Assembly: GCF_004792415.1 (NCBI RefSeq)
Contig: NZ_CP038853.1
Span: forward strand, 1,612,001 to 1,676,000
Source: Pantoea vagans
Lineage (GTDB): Bacteria; Pseudomonadota; Gammaproteobacteria; Enterobacterales; Enterobacteriaceae
Direction: 5' to 3'
Length of the DNA: 64,000 nucleotides
Positions 1 through 9,000 of this stretch are shown piece by piece. The position numbers were made by a program, and so were the translations under genes. Position 1 is the first letter of the stretch, and each line of letters begins with the position of its first letter. The notes below the pieces were generated by a model that saw only the letters and a list, made by a program, of their open reading frames with translations, was not told the origin of the DNA and made no database searches.

Positions 1-2
1 CA

Positions 3-3000
3 CTGCCGCGTCGTCTGCTGAGCTATCTCATCTGCTCACTGATCGCTTTTCAGCCCCTGCTGCCTGCCTTTTCAGCCGCGATTACGCCTGCTACACCGGG
101 TACCCAGGTCGATGCTGCCGGTAATGGCGTGCCGGTTATCAACATCGCGACGCCAAATGCGTCAGGTCTGTCGCACAACCAGTATCAGAATTACAACGTC
201 GGCCAGGAAGGGCTGATCCTGAATAACGCGACCGACCGGTTAACGCAGACGCAACTCGGTGGACTCATCCAGAACAACCCGAATCTGAAAGCGGGGCAGG
301 AAGCCCGGGCAATCATCAACGAAGTGGTCGGGGCCAATCGTTCGCAGCTTCAGGGCTACACCGAAGTGGCGGGTAAAGCGGCCAACGTTATGGTCGCCAA
401 CCCCTACGGCATCACCTGCAACGGCTGCGGCTTTATTAATACGCCAAACGTGACGCTCACCACCGGTAAGCCGCAGCTGGATGCACAGGGCAATCTGCAA
501 TCGCTGGAAGTGACCAAAGGTGCCATCAGCATTGAAGGTAAAGGGCTGGATGGCAGCCAGGCTGATGCGGTCTCGATTATCGCGCGCGCAACAGAAATCA
601 ACGCGGGCATTCATGCCAGAGATCTCAATGTCACGCTGGGCGCAAACCGGGTTGGCGCAGATGGCAGCGTGACACCCATTGCGGGCGAGGGTGCTGCGCC
701 CTCCGTCGCCGTCGATACCGGTGCGCTGGGCGGCATGTATGCCAACCGTATCCATCTGGTCTCCAGCGAAAACGGCGTCGGCGTCAATCTCGGCAATCTG
801 AATGCCCGGCAGGGCGATATGGTGCTGGATGCGCAGGGTCGCTTAAGCATCAACAATAGCCTGACCAGCGGCACGCTGACGGCAAAAGGCAGCAGTATCG
901 CCCTGCAGGGAGAACATAAAGCGGGTGGCAATGTCGCGCTGACTGCGCAGCAGGATATTGCTTTAACGGGCGCAAAACTGGGTAGCGACGCGGCGCTCGA
1001 CCTGAACAGTCAGGGGCAGATAACGCTTAAAGGCAGCAGCCTGACGGCAGGCCAGACTGCCCGTCTTAGCAGCAATTCCCTGGATATTGATAACAGCAGC
1101 AGCGGCAGTGCGGCAGACGCGATGCAGCTCTCTGCCACCGCGCAGCTACAGAATAGCGGTCAGATGACAGCGGGAAAGAAACTTGATCTTCAGGCCGCGC
1201 AGATCGTCAACAGTGGCAGCCTGATCAGTCAGGGTGACCTGCAGGTTCGCACCAGCTCGCTGCAGCAGCAGGGTATGTTACTGGCTCAGGGTAATAACAG
1301 TGTCGTTGCCGGACAGCTCAGCAATGACGGTGAGATCAGTGGCAGCAGCCTGAACATTCAAAGTGGGGCAATCAATAACGGGGGCAAGCTGTTAAGCCGC
1401 GGCGATGCGCTGATCACTGCAGACAGCATGCAGCAGCGCGGCACCCTTTCAGCCAGCAAAACTAACCAGCTTAACGTTACCGGCACGCTGAACAACAGCG
1501 GTGAAGTGAGCGGGGGCAGTCTGAATATTTACAGTGGATCGCTGCTTAACAGCGGGAATCTGCTGGGCAGTCAGCAGACAGATATTACCTCTGGCATCCT
1601 GCAGCAGGATGGAACGCTCTCATCCCAGGGCAAACTGCAGCTGAAAGTTGCCGATCGGTTAAGTAATAGCGGTGAACTGAGCGGAAACAGCCTGGATATA
1701 ACCAGCGGCACGCTCGACAACAGCGGAAAAATGATCAGCAGCGGCGATGCCCTGCTCACCGCTAATCGTCTGAATCAGGACGGCACGCTCTCCGCGCAGG
1801 GGAATGCAGCGTTTAATATCGCTGACACCTTCAGCAACAGCGGCAATATGGTCAGTCAGCGTCTGCAAATTGATGCCCCGACACTGATTAACAGCGGCGA
1901 GATGGTGAGTCATGGCGATGCTGTGATGAACGCCGATACGCTGCAGCAAAACGGCTCGCTCACGGCCCGGGGTGACGCGCAGCTGACCGCCCGTGGCTGG
2001 CTGGAAAATCAGGGCGCCATCAGCAGTCAGAACGCTCTCATCCTGAACAGCGCGCAGCTGCGCAATACAGGTTCATTAACTGCACCTAATCTGACTCTCA
2101 ACGCCGGGCAAATCACTAATAGCGGCCTGCTGCAGGGCACTCAGCTGCTCTCCTTCCATACCGGTCAGATGGATAACCTGGCTGCGGGTACGATCAGCTC
2201 TGACAACGACTTTGCCCTTGCGCTGCCACAGCTCAATAACAGCGGATTGATCACCAGCGGCAAAACACTGACTGTCACAGGCGACCAGCTGAACAACAGC
2301 GGAGAGATCAACGCTGCCAGCCTGAGCACCACACTCAAAAACTTACATAATCAGCAGGGCGGTAAATTGCTGGCAGATGAGCAGCTCCGGTTGCAGGGCG
2401 ATGCGCTGATCAATCAGGGAACGATGGCTGCCGGCACGCTGAACAGTGATGTTAGTCAGATCACTAATAGCGGGACGGTCCAGGGCGACAAGGCATTGTC
2501 GTTGCAGGGCAGCGCGTTAACCAACAACGGCACGCTGCTGAGCGCAGGCCAGCTGAATGTGCAACAGCAGACGCTGGATAACAGCGGACTGATGCAGGGT
2601 AAACAGCTGACAGTGAAGGCTGACCGCTGGCAGAACAGCGGCAATGCCCTGAGTGAGACTGACGCCGATCTGCAGAGCGATACCTTGGTCAATAGTGGCA
2701 AAATTCTGGGGCAGCAAGGCATCGCACTGAAATCTGACCACACCGATAACAGCGGCTGGCTGATTGCACAGGCGCTGACGCTGCGCGGCGATATGATCAA
2801 CAGCGGCCTGATCCAGGGAAATCAGCAGATTACGCTGCAGGGCAACCAGCTGGACAATCAGCAGGGCGGCCAGTTGCTCAGTGACGGCACGCTGGACGGT
2901 GACTTTGTTGCTTTAAATAACCATGGTGCAATGCAGGCCGGGGAGATGACATTTAACGCGGGGACGTTGCAGAACGACGGTACCGTTCTTAGCGAAAAAG

Positions 3001-6000
3001 CATTCACCGCTGTGATTAACGGTGCGCTGACCAACAGCGGCAGTCTGCTCAGCCAGCAGCAGATGAATCTGCAGGCAGCGGAGATTGATAATCAGGGCAC
3101 ACTGGCGGCGGATAACTTCAGCCTGCATGCGCCAGTGCTCAGCAATGCCGGTCTGCTTCAGGGCAACAGCACCTTAACGCTGGATAATCAGCAGCTGCAT
3201 AACCTCAATGGCGGGCAGTTGATCGCCGGAGGACCGCTGACGCTGACCTTAGATCAGCTGGATAACGACGGGCTGCTGCAGGTTAACGGTAAGCTTGCGG
3301 TCAACGGCAACCGTCTCAACAACAGCGGACGTTTGTCGAGTGACAACCTCACTCTTCAGATTGGCGATACGCTGACGAACAGCGGGACGGGTCAGATCGT
3401 AACCGGTCAGCAGGCCGATCTGCACGCACATACACTCAGTAACAGCGGTCAGATTGCGGCACAGCAGGTCAGCGCCAGCGGCAATACGCTGGAAAACGGC
3501 GGGCTGCTGCAGGGCAACGCGCTGCTGGATCTCGGATTTGCTCAGACCCTCAATCACAACAATGGGCAACTGCTGAGCGGCGATCGGCTGATCGTCAGCG
3601 GTGGCAGCGCGACCAATGATGGCAGCTGGCAGGGTCAGCAACTCGACGTCACGCTGGATTCGCTTACCAATCGCGACAGCATCAATGGCATCAGCGGCTT
3701 GCGCGCTGACATCACCAGCGATCTGATCAACAGTGGCTCGCTGGTCAGTCTGGGAGAAAGCGACCTGAATGCCAGCACGCTGAGCAACAGCGGCAAAGTG
3801 ATGGCGAACCGGCTGGGGCTTCAGACCACCAGCCTGAACAACGACGGTCTGTTACAGGGCAATACGGCGCTGACTGCTCAGGCCGATAACATCACGCAAT
3901 CTGCTGGTGGCAAAACGCTGAGCGGCGGAACACTGACGCTCAATGCAGGCCAGATCAACACTCAGGGGCTGCTGCAGGGCGAGCAGGCAACGGTTATTGC
4001 GGATAACTGGCTGCATCAGGGATCGCTGCTGGGCAGCAAAGATCTGAACGTCAGCATCAGCAATGAGCTGCATAACACCGGCTCTCTGCTGAGCCAGGAC
4101 AAAGCCCAGGTTGCGGCTGGCACGCTGAACAATAGTGGCTCACTGCTCAGTGAAGGGGCGATGACGCTGAACGGTGCCGCGCTGAATAACAGCGGTTCGG
4201 TGCAGGGTAAAACCCTGACTATCACACCCGCCAGCGTGATGAATCAGGGCAGCCTGATTGGGTTGCAGGCATTAACGTTTGCGGCAATGCCACAGGTGAG
4301 CGGGCGAATGCTGCTCAGGGCGCTGGCCGCACCAGCACGTCAGCTGATCAATAATCAGGGCGGATCGCTGCTGACGCAGGGCACGCTGAACATCAACGGC
4401 GATGAAGTTGTGAATAACGGCAGCTGGCAGGGTCAGCAGATCCTGCTGAATGCACGGCAACTGACCAATAATGGCGCGATCCAGAGTGCTGATGCGCTGC
4501 AACTGATTCTGGCGGACCGCCTTGATGCGGGCGCGGGAAGCAAGATTTCGGCCAATGGTACGGCGGCGCTACAGGCACTGACGCTGACCAATCAGGGCGA
4601 ATGGATTGCCAGAAACCTGACGCTGCGCGGTGACACGTTAAACAATAATGGCGCCGTGACCGGTGTCGAGGCGCTGACGGTGGGCCTTAACGGTGCTCTG
4701 ACTCAGCAGCAGGATAAAACGCTGCTCAGCGCAGGCAGGCTGACGCTTCAGTCATCGTCGCTCAGTAATGCCGGACGCGTGCAGGGCGGCGACCTGCAGA
4801 TCACCAGTGGTGCGGTGGATAACAATGGGCGCTTACAGGGCGACAACAGCCTGCTGATCAATGCCGGTGGGCGCATCACTAACGGCGGTAACGGTGCCGT
4901 GATCACCCAAAACGCCCTGACGCTGACCACGCCGGAACTGTTCAACTATGGCCTGATTCAGGGCAGTGGCAACGGTGTCGCGACGATAACCGGTTTAACG
5001 CAAAATGATGGCCGGTGGCTCTCAGGCGGCGCGCAGACACTCAATACATCGCAGTTGAATAACAACGGCTGGTTACAGGCGTCGCAGCTGATTCTCAATG
5101 CGACCAATGCCAGCAACAACGGCACACTGCTGGCCGACGGTCAGGGCACGCTGACCGGCAATGGCTTCAGCAATCAGGGCACAGCCCAGGGCGGCAACCT
5201 TGAGATTAATTATCAGCAGGTAAATAACAACGGTACGCTGCTGGGTAACAACCGGCTAAGTGTGATGGCCGCTCAGGTCGGTCAGCAAGGTAGTGGTCGT
5301 CTGTTTAGCGGCGGCGACCTGCTGGTTCACAGCAACGGCTTTGACCAGAACGGTCAGGTGGTGGCACTGGGCAACGCCACGCTGGACATCGCAAATGGCT
5401 TTACCGGCCGCGATGTACTGGCGGCGGGCGGGCGACTCACCGTCAGCAGTAATGGCGCGATAGATAACCAGGGCACGATGCAGGGCGGGGCGCTGACGCT
5501 GAGTGCAGGCGGCGATCTCACCAATAATGGTCAGCTCACTACCGGTTCGGGTGATAGTGCCTTAAGCGGCAACCGCATCGCCATGAACGGAAATGGCAGC
5601 CTGCAGGGTGGCGGTAACATCAGCCTGAATAGCCGCAGTGACATCACTGTTGATGGTTTTACGGGTACGTTGGGCAATCTGATGCTCAGTGCACCGGGCA
5701 GTATCGTTAACACCGCGCTGCTCTATGCGGGCAGCAATCTCTCGCTGTTTGCTAACAGTATTCGTAACCAGCGTGCCGATATGCTGGCAGGCGGCAGTAT
5801 ATGGCTTCAGGGCGATGCCGCAGGGAATGCCAACGGCGAGGTGATCAATAACTCCGGCACCATCGAAACGCAGAACGGCGATATCACGATTAATACGGGG
5901 CATTTACTGAATACGCGGGATGGGTTGCATGTAACTCAGACAAGCACGTCCTCACCAACCCGTGCAGGTGTTGGTGATGCAACGATGAAGATCACCATCT

Positions 6001-9000
6001 GGCAGTTAGCCGTGGGGGACTATGGTTACTACAACGTCACGACCACCACGCCAAGTACAGGTGGCGGTGGCAACCACTCTGGTTGTGGTTGTTCAGGCGG
6101 ATCGACTGTTTCCAAAGATTATTATGCCCCTACTAAAGAGGCAGCTACCCAAAAGTTTGCACTTTCAAGTACTACGGTAGATGTTGTCAGTAATGGCGGT
6201 GCAGCGCGAATTGCGTCAGGTAGCAACCTCAATATCAACGCAGGGACACTGGATAACCAGGCCAGCAACTTACTCGCTAATGGTAATGTCTCGCTTTCTG
6301 GCGGCCAGCTTAATAATCAGAGCTGGCAGTCAGGAACTCAAAATGACAATGTTGTTTACGAATATAAAGGAGCGATAGCAACCGGAAAAATTGGTGCTGA
6401 AAGAACCAGGAATGGCACAAAAGGGAGTGAATTTACTTACACGCTGACCGGCCATGAAACTACCTTTACACTTGGCCAACTCTACCGCGCCGTTATTCAG
6501 GCCGGCGGCAACGTTTCTGCTAACTTCAGCGGCGATATCAGCAATACCAATACCACCGCGAATGCCGGCTGGAGTGGTAATACACTTTCTGCTCCAGCCC
6601 TGCGCGGGTTGACTGCCATAGGCACCGCTGTCGCGCAATCTCAACAGCCGCTGGCAACTGCCGATAAAGCCGCAATCAATACGCCGCAATGGCGCGATCA
6701 GCTCCAGAATGCGCTGCAGCAGGTCAATGGTGCAGGTGCGCTGGAGAGCACATCATCGGGCAGCGCAACGCTGACGCAATATGCTGCTGCAGGTAAAAAC
6801 ACTGCAGCACTGGGTAAAGCCATTAATCTGACGAATGCTCCTCAGGGTCCTGCATCGCTGCATAACTATAAGGCCGCTGAGGTCGATATCAGCGCCTATC
6901 CATTACCTTCAGGTGAGAACGGCTACTTTGTCGCGTCGAACAACAATAGCCGCTATCTGATTACCGTTAACCCCAAACTTAACGGCCTTGGCCAGTTGGA
7001 TCAGAGCCTGTTCGGCGAGCTGAACGCAAAACTCAGCAAACAGCCTGCTACCACGCCATTACAGGAAACACGTCCTCAGTATACCGATGAGAAAGCTTTC
7101 CTCGGCTCCTCATACATGCTTGATCGTCTGAACCTGAAGCCAGATTATGATTATCGTTTTCTCGGCGATGCGGCATTTGATACCCGCTACGTCAGCAATG
7201 CGGTACTGAATCAGACCGGCAACCGCTACATCAATGGCCTGGGATCCGATCTCGCCCAGATGCGCTATCTGATGGACAACGCGGCGGCGGCGCAGCAGTC
7301 GCTGGGACTTGAGTTTGGTGTTTCACTCTCTGCTGATCAACTCGCCTCGTTAGACAAGAGCATGATCTGGTGGGAAGCCACCACGATCAACGGTGAAACC
7401 GTGATGGTGCCGAAGCTCTATCTGTCGACTAAAGATGTGGAAATGCGCGATGGCAGCGTGATTGCGGGGAACAACGTGACGCTGAAAGGCGGGAACGTCA
7501 CCAACTCCGGCAGTAGCGTGATGGCCAAAAACGATCTGACCATCGACAGCCAGAATACGCTCAGTAACCTCAACGCTGGTCTGCTCCATGCGGGCGGCGA
7601 TCTGCAACTTAGCGCGTTGAACGATATCAACAACGTCAGCGCGACTATCAGCGGTAAAAAGGTGGCGCTGGAGAGTCTTAATGGTGATATCAACAACCTG
7701 ACCACGTCACAGCTCTGGCATCTGGATGCAGGCAACGGCAAAGGCGTACAAAAATCCTTTACCGAAACCCTGAGCGGACCAACGGCGAGCATCACGTCAC
7801 TGGATTCGCTGAGCCTTAAGGCGGGCAACGATATTGCTGTCACCGGCGCGAACCTTAAAGCAGGTAGCGATCTGCTGCTGAACGCATGGAATGATATTGC
7901 CATTACCGGCAATCAGAATGTCACTGGCAGCGAGCAGTCCGGTTCCGGAAATCGCTGGCAAAAAGTTGATGCGACCAGCACTAAGACCGTTAATACGGTC
8001 GGCAGCCAGATCGCTGCAGGCGGCAACATGACGATGCAGGCGGGCCACGATCTGACGGTTACCGCCAGCGGCATCAACGCCGGTAAAAACGCGGCGCTGG
8101 CAGCCGGTAACGATCTTAATCTCAACAGCGCGACGACCAGCCAGAATGATGTGCAGGGTAAACGAGAAACTCATTCAACCGGTCTGGATCGCACGACGCT
8201 GACCAGCGGCGGCAATTTAGCCCTTCAGGCCGGACGCGATCTTAATAGCCAGGCGGCAGGCCTTGCCGCAGACAAAGACGTCACCTTACAGGCAGGGCGT
8301 GACGTCAATCTGCTGGCAGCTGAAACGGGTTCTGGTAATAGCTACAAATCCGGCAAAAAGGTTGAGATTAATGAGTCGGTACGCCAGCAGGGCACTGAAA
8401 TTGCCAGCGGCGGCAGTACGACGGTGAAAGCGGGTAGGGATGTTAACAGTGAAGCGGCTCAGGTTACTGCCAGTGGTGATATCGCAGTGGGTGCCGAACG
8501 TGACATCAACCTGACGACTGCAACTGATAGCGATTATGCCTACAAAGAAGAGACCAAAACCAAAAAAGGATTCTTAAGTAAAAAGACCACTCATACCATC
8601 AGCGAAGACAGTGATACCCGTGAAAATGGCACCCTGCTGAGCGGCGACAATGTCACACTTAATGCGGGCAACAATTTACTGGTCCAGGGTTCACAGGTCG
8701 CAGGAGATGGCACCGTAGCGCTCAAAGCCGGTAACAACGTGGATATCGTTGCTGCGACCAATACGGATTCAACCTGGCGTTTTTCAGAAACTAAAAAAAG
8801 CGGCCTGATGGGAACCGGCGGCATCGGCATCACGGTGGGCAGCAGTAAATCGGTCCATGACTTACGTGACAAGGGCACCACTCAAAGCCAGAGCGCCAGC
8901 ATTGTTGGCAGCACGGGCGGTAACGTCAGCATTGTTGCGGGTGGACAGGCTCACGTCAGCGGCTCAGATCTGGTGGCGGGGCGCGATCTCGCTATTACCG

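Noticed and set aside
1..128. Using the GTG at 129 as the cdiA start
   Set aside because: The frame is open to the window edge and encodes a signal peptide, so the true start lies upstream of the window.
1100..5900. Regularly spaced repeats that could suggest a CRISPR or satellite array
   Set aside because: They are imperfect repeats of about 20 codons encoding NSG-type FHA beta-helix turns, in one continuous reading frame.
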